A stretch of DNA of 21,950 nt from an uncultured Rhodopirellula sp. (GTDB lineage: Bacteria > Planctomycetota > Planctomycetia > Pirellulales > Pirellulaceae): positions 1 to 21,950 of the forward strand of contig CAJXTM010000002.1 in NCBI GenBank assembly GCA_913061385.1, written 5' to 3'. The notes below the pieces were generated by a model. That model ran no database searches. It was not told where the DNA came from and saw only the letters and a list, made by a program, of their open reading frames with translations. Position 1 is the first letter of the stretch; each line of letters opens with the position of its first letter. Made by a program: the position numbers and the translations under genes. Below are positions 7,501 through 19,500 of this stretch, in pieces.

Positions 7501-10500
7501 CTACAGTTATCAGGTCGGCTACACCAGCAATGGTTTGCCGTTACCCGATGGGACAACGTTGGATCTTCCTAAAGGCGTCCGGATGGTTATCGATTCCGGT
7601 GCCATTCTGAAAATGAGTCGAAGTCGAATCGGCGTTGGCAGTGCTTCACTTGAAGATCAAAGTGGTTCGTCCCTCCAGTTGTTGGGAACTCCAACCATTG
7701 TCGGTGCCAATGGTTTGCCTGCTCGCGATTCGCTTAATGCGATTATTCCAGGAAGTGTTTTCGTGACGAGCATCAATGATGACTCTATCGGTAACGGAAA
7801 TACGACTGGTTCTAACCCTGCTGCTGGAGAGTGGGGGGGAATAGATTTCCGTGGTGATCTTGATACTCAGGATGAGTCACGTCGAAATCGAGAACTCGAA
7901 GGAGTTTTCCTGAATCACATTCAACACGCCGACATTCGTTACGGTGGTGGTCAAGTATTGATTGGAGGGAAACCGGTCGTGGTCTCCTCTATCGATATGG
8001 CAGTGACTCGACCTACGATCATCAACTCAATGGTCAGTGAGAGTGCTGATGCTGCGATCGCGGCAACTCCAGATACATTTGCCGAGACCCGCTTCACTGA
8101 TCCTTATTATCAGGCATCCGGAGCGTTTACTCCCGATTACGATCGTGTCGGTCCCAATGTTTGGGGCAACACGGTTGTCGACAATACCATCAATGGTTTG
8201 TTTGTTCGCGTTCGAACCCGTGCTGGGGATGTTCTCGAGACTATCTCGACTTCAGCCCGTTTCGATGATGGCGATATCCCAATCGTGTTGACGGAGACGT
8301 TGAAGATTGAAGGAACTGCTGGTGGTCCCGTGCTGCAGTCGACAGCGCCTTCGTCCTTGCTGGTTCGCTTGGACGACACCTCAGTGGGTGACGTCGCTGC
8401 AGGTACCTACGAGTATCGTATTACGAATGTCGATGTGAATGGTTTGGAGTCGGCTGCCAGTTTGCCAACTGTCTCGATCACATTGGCCGGTCCGGGAACC
8501 GTTGGTATTCAGTTGGAGCAGTTGCCAGCGGTGAGTAGCGGAAGCGGCTATGTTGGACGACGGCTCTATCGTGCTGAGATCATGGGTGGCCCCGCTGGCA
8601 TCGTCGGCGAATATTTGTTGGTCCAGGAGCTGAACGCAACTGATACCATCGCGGTTGACCGGGCCGCTTCCGGAACGACCTTGTTGTCGATCGAGGAAAG
8701 CGTATTACGCAGTCGGCTTGATGCCAGTTTGGTGATCGATCCCGGGACTGTGGTCAAGATAGATGGTTCGCGAATTGAAGCCCGTTTCGGCGGCAATTTG
8801 ATTGCCGAGGGAGATCCGGGTGTGCCAGTGGTCTTCACTTCGCTGGAGGATCAGCGATATGGCGGAGGTGGAACTTTTAATACAAACGATCGCCCCGAAG
8901 AAGCAGTCTTGTCCCCCGGCGACTGGGGTGGGATTTACGTTGGTCAAGCAGCCTCAGCCAGCATTGATCAGGCGGTGATTGCAGGTGCCGGTGGAACGAC
9001 ACGGATCGAGGGTGGGTTCGCATCCTTCAACGCTATTGAAGTGCAACAGGCAGATTTGCGACTTGGTAACACACGTCTCGAACTCAATGCAGACGGACGT
9101 GCTCAGCCCAATGGAGATCGTGCTGGCCGAGCCGACAACGGAGATGCGACCGTTTTTGTTCGGGCAGCACAGCCAGTCATTGTCGACAATGAGTTCATCA
9201 ACAACAGTGCTGCAGCAATTTCCGTCGACATTAATTCATTCTCTGCGTCCGAGGTTTTTGATCCGGGACGCGCAAGTGGTGGCATCGACGCGACTCGCAT
9301 CGCGGGTAATGCTGGACCATTAGTTCAGGGTAATGCGATTCAGGACAATGAGCTTAATGGAATGATCGTTCGCGGCGGGCAATTGGCCACGGCCGGTGTG
9401 TTGGACGACGTTGATATCGTACACGTGGTACGAGATGCGATTGAGGTCCCTAATAAGCACATATTTGGCGGATTGCGGCTGGAGAGTGAGGCTCGTAGTA
9501 GCCTTGTCGTAAAGTTTGAGAGTGCGGAAAATGAAAATGCCGGACTCGTGATCGGTGGCTCGTTATTGAGCGGCGATGACGAGTTCCGAGATATTGCCGA
9601 TCGCATAGGCGGCAGTCTGCAGTTACTTGGTCAGCCTGATTTTCCAGTTGTCCTTACGACCTTGGCGGATGACACTGTTGGTGCAGGCTTCACGCTCGAT
9701 GGTAGACCGCAACGTGACACGAATGGCGACGGCATCGCTTTTGATGATCTGGCCAATCAAGGCATCGGTGGACTTCCCACCCTGCCTACTGGCCCCGAAA
9801 TCAATCGAGGGCTGACAATCGACAACGATGTCGATATCAACCTGCCTGGGTACTTTGAAGCAACGATCGAGGATGGGGGCGATGTTGGGGCGTCGGGTGT
9901 AACAGTCGAGGATCTTTCGACCAGCACGATACTGTTAAATCAAGATTACATTTTTGCCTACAACACTTTCGTCACGACAGCCACCGGCGTCGAAAGGCTT
10001 AGTGCCACGACCATCACACAGCCTGCAACGCTGGTCGGGGATGATGTCGTTGAGAGTCAAGGTACATTTGCCGGACCAAACGGTCTCGTTGCATGGACAG
10101 CGACTTCACTGTTTGAGAATGGCATCAGTCGATTGGTGACAATTTTGGACTTCGACAGCGGGCTGACAACGCTCGGCGATATTCAGATCGTTTCTTATCT
10201 TGATGAAGATGTTGAGGGAATCTCCGATGATATTCTCGTTACGACTGGGATTCCGGGAGCTGATGGCTTCCGGGCCTTTACACTCGACTCCTTGAGAAGG
10301 ATTGGGTTCTCGCAGGGTGGTTACTACACCGAAGACGGTGTCAACTTGGTCAATGCATCCTATACCGGTTGGGCAGCGGACCAATTCCCCGAGCTCCAGT
10401 TTGCGATTGCCGCTGGGACGCAAACCTACAGCATTGCTGGGGAAATCGACCTTGATGACCTGCCAGCGAGTGCAGATCCAGTCTTTGGTCAGCAGTTTGG

Positions 10501-13500
10501 CCCTAATGATGTAACCACAGCTTTTGCTTGGAACACCGATGCGATTTCTTCGGACGCAACGGTCACCATGTTCCTTGAGTTGCTATCCAGTGACCCTGCG
10601 GTCAGTCCACCGTTGTTCGATTTTGAAGCCGGCCTTTGGGACGGGGTTGTGGTTCGTGAAGGTGCTGATGATCGGAATGTGGCAGCCTACGGAGAAAGGG
10701 AGCCTGTTCGGTCCGGATTCGTCGATATGAATGCGATTCCGGGACAGTCACAATACCTAGGTGAAATTGCACCAAACACGCAGTCCGGAGATGAGAATCG
10801 TCGGCTCGGTTTCATCGTTAATGGATCGGTGACCCAACGCGACGATCTAGATGTCTATTCTTTCGTCGCTGAGAGCGGAACAGAAGTTTTTCTCGACATT
10901 GATATGACTAGCAATCAGCTGGACTCCGTCATTGAACTCATCAATGCCAATGGCGTTGTATTGGCTTCTTCCAATGACTCGATCCTTGCTGAAACAGATG
11001 AATCCGCTGTTTACACTGACGCGTCCATCAAATCAGATTCGGCGCAACAGTTGTCGGTTGTGAGTCAACCGTTGCCGGTTCAGCAGGTGACAATTGATCA
11101 GGCGATTGCTGATGCGACCGATGGTGAACTGTTACTCACGCTTTCCGGCTTTGAAGACGCAATCCCTGTGCCGGTAGAAGAATTTCAACTCAACCCCGCA
11201 GCAGCTATTCAAGCAGCATTTGTGCTGGCCTACCCGGATGAATTGGGTACCACCGTCAGTACTTTACTGGAAAGGGGAGCAGCAGATGATTTTGTGGTTC
11301 GATTGACATTCGATGATCAGCAATTCACCGTCGATACATTGCCTGAAATCACCGTTGACGGGAGTGACGTTGTCGGTGCGGTAGTGACCGGCAGCGCGGC
11401 TGAGACCCTGTTGCTCTCGCAGTTACAGGATGATTACAGCACGAATGTGCGGGACGCTGGTTTCCGCGTGGTATTGCCCGGAGAAATCGGTACACGAAAT
11501 CTGTACCATGTTCGCGTGCGTAGCAGCAACACAACGGATCCGCTTGATTTTGCAACGTTGAATGATCCATCCAAGGTTCGTGATGGATTGACAACGGGCA
11601 GTTACGAAATGCAGATTCGACTGCAGGAAGAAAATGATCGAGCTGGAACCCAGATTCGGCTCGCCGATGTTCGTTTTGCTACCACAGGTTTGCAGATCAT
11701 TGGTCAACCACTGAGCTCTCCACTGCTGGGTGAAGATCACGAAAAAGAAGCCAGTAACGAATCATTGGCAGAGGCCCAACCGCTTGGACTGCATAATGTC
11801 GCAGGTGATCTGGTTGCCCCGAGTGGACCTTTGCAAAGTGATCAGCTTGCCAAGTCATTTTCTGGTGCCATCGACTCCGGGACCGATGTTGATTGGTACA
11901 GATTCGATGTGACCTATGAAAATATTACGCGTGATGATGCCTCGCTCTATCTGTCCACTGTGCTTGACCTTGACTACGCAAGTGGATACGCCCGTGCGAA
12001 CATGGCAATGTATGTGTTCAACGGACAAGGCGAATTAGTCCTGATGGGGAACGACAGCAACATTGCTGACGATTTGCCAACCTCTGCCGAGGGTAACAGC
12101 GCAGAAGATCTGTCGCGAGGAAGTGCTGCGGTTGAGGATCCATTCATCGGTGCCGCAGAACTTGAAGAAGGGACGTATTTTGTCGCGATTTCGAATCAAC
12201 AGCAGGTCCCCTTACCGCTTGACCAGTTCTTCAATGCGAACAGCCTGAATCCACTGTTGCGTTTGGAGCCGATCGATTCAGTCAAGCGAGTTGTTGAGGA
12301 TCGCATTGGCACTGGCGGTGGTGGTACCGGGGATAAGACAGAAACACCGCTGCTCTTCGATGATGCGTCAATTCAGACACACTCATTTGATGACACACTG
12401 GTCTATGTGAATACTGCCACAGGCTTGCTGCTGGTGAACCCTGCTACTGGCGTTCAGTACGGAACGGTCGGTGGTCTTGGTGATCAAATTGACGATATCG
12501 CTTTCCGAGCTAACGGTGAATTGTTTGGTTACACCGCGAGTGGTGGCACCGATGATTCGACTGAATACGTCCGGATTGATACTGGTGACGGTTCTTTGAC
12601 TGCCATTGGGCTGACCGGGATGGAGACACGCCATCGGGGAACCGATCCCGAGGAACCGTTCTTGACTGAAGTCAGCAATGATGGATTCCAAGTCAATGCC
12701 ATCAGTATCCGAGATTTCCAGGGTGCTGAACGAGGTTTCTTGGTTGGTGATCGTGCCGCTCCACAACTGGGATTGGACTACATCACAAACATTCTCTACG
12801 AATTTGATGATGCGACTGGCGAGATCCTTGGCCAGAGCGGTGACATCTCCGTGACGGATGCTGGTGCTGGTACTGTCCCACGGGAAATTGGGCAAATCAA
12901 TACGCTGCCTAGCTCCACTTTTGCGAATCAATTGGGTATCACCAACGCCACCGAGGTCGGTAGCGATGGAGTGGCTGTTCCGAGTTTGTTTGATGGAGAC
13001 ATCTTTACGTTATCGAACGTTACTGATTTCGTGACGTTCGAGTTTGATCAAGCCTTCACGTTGTTTGCGGATGGTTCTCAGCCAGTTCGCGACGGTGATG
13101 CTATTGTGGTCGATGGTGTGACGTTTGAGTTCGAAACGACTCAGCGATTGCAGTTGACGGAGGTTGCCCCAGCGGGTTTGCTCAACGAGGGAACGACCGT
13201 CAGTATCGAAGACACCGCTGGTGTTACAACCTTTGAATTCGTCCGCTTCGGCGAACCGGCTGAGGGTAATGTTGGGATCGCTATTGTTGACCTGATCGGT
13301 ACGCCACTGTCGGCGGCGGAGATCACGTTGGATCTCGTGAATCAGATCAATTTGAATGTCACAGACGTGGCAGTCATTGCGTTGGACAGCGAAGTGCACT
13401 TTTCCGAGCCAGCAGTCTCTTTGACCGCCCTTGGACCAGGTGTCAGTGTTCTGGGGTCCGCCGGTTTGAATGATGCAGGAGCGACTCCCGTCTACGTGTC

Positions 13501-16500
13501 GGCTACGATTGGTCAAGAGGAATTGATCGCTACTTTGGCCGACGCCATTCGAAATCAAGGTCTCGCCGTTTCAGAAAATGGTGCACAGTTAAGCTTGCCG
13601 AATTCAGTTTCTCTGGCTGTTCAGCCGGATCCCGTGTTGACGCCCTCAGCGTTTACTATCACCGGAACACCGGGCGTGGGAGCAGGGAATGTTTCAATCT
13701 CTCTGTTGCCAACTGACACAGTTGATGTGATTGCCAGTCGAATTGCGATCGCAGTTGAGCGAGCCAATGACGCGGGTGATTTGCCTAACGTGACAGCGGT
13801 TCCCAACGGCAGATCCTTGACGATTCTCGGTGGGTTCGTGGGTAATGTTTCGGGTAATCTGACGGCCGGTGGACTGCCAAACGGCGGAACGATCACAGGG
13901 GTTGAACTTGTGAACGATCGTCTTTTTGCCGTCTCAGATACGGGTGGATTGTACAATGTTAGCGCGGCTGAACTCAGTGTCAGCAATGGTAATGAATTGG
14001 TGGGGTCCTATGTTTCAACGGCAACGGACTTGATAGGGATTAATTTTGCCGGCTTGCGAGCAGGCCCGATGTCAGTCGAAGATGGTAAATTCAGTGAGTT
14101 GTTGTTCGGGATTGCTGGCAACGGTGACATTCATGCTTTCAACACGCGAGGTGAATTGCAGCCAATCTTCTCGGGCGGTCGATCCACGGTTTCCACAGGG
14201 GTAGCAGGTGCTCTGGGGCTGGATTTCGCCACAGTGGACTTCAACCTTTGGCACACAACTGAAACACGTGGTGGTGACCAAGGTCATGGAATTGAGGCCT
14301 TGCCGAATGGGACACGCGAGGCAGTGGCAGGCGGGACAAGTCTGGCATTCAATTACGAGAATTCGTCGTTTGGCGGGAATTTCCCGTCAGTTTCAGAGCA
14401 ACCGGTAACGGAAGTACGAACAGACGGAACCGCCGTTGCAAGTTCGTTCAACATTCCAGGTGGTGCTCGAGGTGCAGTGGAGACAAATCGGTTCAGTCTG
14501 GAACAGTACTCCTCAGCTGACAAGCCGACACTGTACTACAACTACTTCGCTGCCAATGATGGAAATGATGATCGCCTTCGGGTTTATGTCATTACGGAAG
14601 ATGGTGCCCAGCACCTTGTTACTTCCAACACGCTTGTGCGTGGTATTGATGTGGAAGACGACGAGTTTGATGATCCAACTGCAGAAGGTCAGTATGACGA
14701 CGATATTGACGTGACTGTTCAGCAGTCCTTTGATAACACTGCGGCTTGGCGACAGGCCCGGATAGATCTCGGCAGCTTTGCTGGAATGGAAAATCTGCAA
14801 CTTCGAGTTGAGTACTCTACTGGCGGTACCGCTCTGAGTTCCTCGGATGCACTTCGGACCGTGAGTGGCAAGATTCTCGCGAATACGGTTGATCGGGAAT
14901 TTGTTGTAGAGGGAAGCCAAATCACCGCAGGTGCCGAGGCTTTCGTGATGCGGATGGCGACATCGGTTGCTTTCCCATCAGGGAGTCAGCTTGCTGAACT
15001 TTACGTCGATTCTGCCCAAGTAGCACTGCTGACCATTGATGGACAGGACTACTTGCTCAACGATGGGACCAGAACTGCATCCGTGGACCAGATTGATGTC
15101 GATTTGCTTGTTGGTACTGAGCCAGGGACCGCGTTGAGTCAGTTGAGTGCTGCCGAATTAGCAACGGTTGTTACTTCAGCGATCAATGCGAATCTACCAT
15201 CCAACCAAGTGACTTCTGGTGTTGCTCTGTCGGATGCGGAAGATGTGCCGCCAGCCGTGGGGCGCAACGACTTCCTGTACGAGGCAACCTCGTTGCCGTA
15301 CTCAGGTGGAAATTTGACCATCGAGGGAACAGGACGTTTGGGGACGCTTAACGGTATCGATTCACCTACGAACGTCGATGACGTTGATCTGATGCGACTG
15401 AGTGTCACCGCAGGAGCACTCGTGGAAGTCGATCTTGATCTACTTGCGGATGACATCGCTCAAACTCCAATTGATTCCGTTATCCGGTTTTTCGATGCTG
15501 CGGGCAACGAATTGACTGCGGTTCCGAATCCCGGCGAGGACAAAGTTCAGACCACAGCTGTCACCGATGGGTTGATCTACATCGGGTTTAGTGGAGTTGG
15601 AAACGAGGCTTACGATCCACGAATTGAGGATTCAGCTCAAACCGGCCAAATGGGGACGTACGAGGCAACGATTAGTATCACGCTGCCAAGTGCTTACCGA
15701 TCAGATGCGAACATCATCGAGTTTGCCGGTGGGCAGCAGGAAATCACCGCGTCACAACCTAGCCTGTTCAGTGTTGTAGAAGATCCAGCCTCTGATGCGA
15801 TCGAGGTACCTGTCAGCAGATTCATGACGGCTGCCGAAGTTGCTGAGCAAGTTCAAAGAGCTATCGCGAATCGTTTTGTTGATGGTGAGGTTGATTTGCT
15901 GCCAACCACCGGGGCAAGCGTTCGGCTTCCAGCCATCAGTATTGTGGATGCTGGCCCATTCCAATCTGAAGGTGACCGGCATGGTGAACAGTTTGCGAGC
16001 GGGACAATTGCCGGAACCCGCGATAACGCACACGAGGGAATCTATATCGATGACTTTGTGATTGGACTTGCTGAGCGTGGTGAGGTGGTTAGCCGATCCA
16101 ACGTGGTCGATACACCGTTCACGCCTGATCTGCGGCCAGCCTTCTCGACGCCAGCTGATCCTACCTCGAATTTGGTGACAGGTTCCTACACTGTCGAGAT
16201 TCGTGACGGTAGCGAATATGTGAATTCGCTCGAAAGTGAGCAGTTCCGAGTATTCGACACAAACGACCGATTGTCTGATTCTGTTGCAATCGCCGCGTTG
16301 GGAGCTGCTGAGATAAGTGATGGTGATTCCTTCACCCTGTCAGATGGTCGCTCTGAAGTCGTCTTCGAATTTGAGCAGACTGAGCTTGGTAATGGCGTGG
16401 AATCAGGCAGAGTGGCAGTGCCATTCACGCTTAAAAAAGTAGATCTGTTGTCCGGATACGAGCGATCGGAAACGGCTGCTGAAGTGGCTGGAAACATCAT

Positions 16501-19500
16501 CGCTGCAATCAACAGAAGCGATGTGCAGTCCGTTTTCAGTGTGTCTGCAATGCTTTCGGGAGGAATTGATAGTTCCGAGGGAAATCGCATTGATCTGGTT
16601 GGTGAGGTGATTGTTGGCAATGTGGACGGTGCGCTGGCCTCAGTCGAACAGACACATTTCCGCGGTGACGAGAATCGTGTCCGCAATAGTCAGGGTGTTG
16701 TGCTCGTAGAGAACAGCCGCTTCCTATTCAACGAAGATCACGGAATTGTCATTGATCATGGATTCACCGCTGTCGTAGATGGACAGGCCACTCCGGTCGT
16801 GACGCGGTACCCACGGAACCTCGTCGAGTTGAATACTGAGAATCTTGCCAGCGGCGTTGTCGTTCAAAGTAACATCCTCGCATTCAACGATCTTGGTGGC
16901 TTGAAAATAGTGGGTGTTCCACAGGATGCCGGAGAGACCTTGCGTGATCCTGTCTGGTACGATCGCATTGTCAACAACACCATCATTGGTGGAGATATTT
17001 CGCCTGGTCGAACCGCTCCTCCTGAATCGTTCAATGGGATTTTGTTCCCGTCCGGTGTTGTTTCATTCGCGGACTCCGTGGTTGATTACAACCCAGACGC
17101 TGGTGGGGTGCCGCCAATCGCAATTCATCAGGATCCTTCCAATGCACTGGGAAAACCCGATGCCCCAGGCATTGGACCTGAGCCCGATGTTGGGAACGTA
17201 ACCGTGTCCCTTGGGTTCGGTGGCTCATTGACGGTGCAGTTTGTTGACAACCTGTTGGCAGGTAACGGGAATGCTCAACCTGATTTGGTTGTCTTTGAGT
17301 CAGGTGAAATTGAGTCGGTCTTGGTTGAAATTAGCCGTGACGGAACGACATTCTTTGATGTTGGAATCGTGGGTGGACTCTCGAACAGTTTGGATATCGA
17401 TGCTTATGGCTTCGGGGTTCAGGATCGCTTCGCTTTTGTGAGGGTGACCGATCTTCGACAAGGCGATCCAAATAGCACTTCAGCAGGAGCTGATATTGAT
17501 GCGATTGGAGCGATTAGTTCCGCGTCGGTTGAAGCCTATACGCCAAGTGGCATTGGTGTGGAGTTGACCGGTAACGCGGCCCCTATCCTGCTCAATAATA
17601 TCATTTCGAACTCGGACGTTGGCATCGAATTGGATCCAACTTACGGTATGCCATTGTTAGGTGGTAATTCGTACTACCGGAACACTCAGGATGTGACAAC
17701 GGATGGCAGCGTAGGCCAATTTGCTCAGCAGTTGGAAGACGCAGAGGTAATCTTTGTCGGTGCACCAACACTCGTATTCGCACCCGCTGCGAATGCGTCG
17801 ATTATTGATAGTTCCATCGACTCTCTTGAGGATCGGGCAAGTCTAACCGCTGTCAAAAATCCACTGGGTCTGCCACCTTCGCCAGTCATTGCTCCTGAAT
17901 TGGATGTGAACGGCCAATTGCGAGTTGATGATCCTACCGTCCAGACACCAAATGGCCTCGGTGAGTTTGTCTTCAAAGACAGGGGAGCCTTTGACCGCGG
18001 TGATGTGGTCGGGCCTCGGGTTGTGCTACTGACACCGAGTGCGCCAAGTCTGGGTGTGAATGCCGGAGTTGCAGAGGTGCGTGGTGAAATTCCACTGTTC
18101 TTCGAAATTCAATTGATCGATGGTATTCCGCCTGCAGACGTCGCTCCTGGAACTGGAATCGATGATTACAGTATTTCAAGTCAGTCCGTGCTGTTGCTCA
18201 AAGACGGCGTGGCACAAGTCGAAGGTAAGGATTATCGCTTTGGCTATCATGCAAGCACGAATGTGATCCGTTTGACACCGATTGCAGGTGCTTGGGAACC
18301 AGCTTCCACGTATGTCATTCGTATGATTGACGCGACGGATGCCATCGTGAGTGCGAGTGAGGGTGTTACTTACAGTGATGGGGAACGATTAAATATCATC
18401 GATTTGGAAGGCAATACATCGACCTTTGAGTACGAAACAGGCTTGACCCTGAGTATCAATCCATTGTTGATTGGCTTGGGCTTGTCGGACGGTCTCACCA
18501 TTGAAGTGTTTGATGGTGCCTCAACTGTCACGTTCGAACTTGACAATGATGACAATGTCGATGTGTTAAACACTGTCATTACAGTTCCTAGCACAGTGGA
18601 TATTCTGGCCACGTCGATTGCTGATGCAATCAATGCCTCGAGCTTGGATATGACCGCAGCAGCCGTTGGAAACCGTGTCCAGATGCTCGGCACTGATCCT
18701 CTTTCAAGTGTGACGCCGAGCAGTGCCCTGTTCTCAGTTCAGGGAGAGGTCGGGGTATCATCCGGTTTCGGTTTGCGAATTCCGAATGATGGCACTGGCA
18801 TCTCCGACACAATCGAAGAGGGGCAGACATTCAGTGTGCGTCAGGGTTCGCTTAATAATATCACCTTCGAACTAGATAGTGATAATAATGTTGAAACCAA
18901 CGATGCCGGTGTGCCCAATGTCGCAATTCCGTTCTCCGAAGTTTCGACATTGGATGACCTCGCAGATGCCATCGCCCTTGCGATTGGTGGGGCACCGCTG
19001 GGACTTGATCCATTCAATGTGGGCTCGGGCCGAATCTCCCTCGGGGGTGATGCCAACTACTCTCTGGATCTGAGTCAGACGACGTTGACACAGATCGGTG
19101 TCCCGGGCGAAGCAGCCAGCACGCCAATCATCATTGAAATTGATTCGACTGATGATGAAAATGCAATTGTTATCGCAGCAGCGATCGAAGCAGCGGCGAT
19201 TCCGGGAGTGGTGCCTTCGGTAGTCGATCGGAAAATCTTCCTCGAAGGTACGGCAGGAGTAAGCGGTGTTGGTGCCGTTGAGGTCATTCCTGTGCGTGAC
19301 GAGGTAGGTAATCTGCTTCAGAGCAATCAAGTCAATGGTCGCACTGAACTGATTATCTATGTGGGTGGTGGTTATGACTACGGAGATGCACCCGCTCCGT
19401 ATCGAACCACAATGGTTGACGGTGGACCACGGCATGGTGTCGAACAGAGTTTTGCTCTTTCGCCGGTCGGAAGCGTGATGGCAGTGACGGCTGATAGCGA

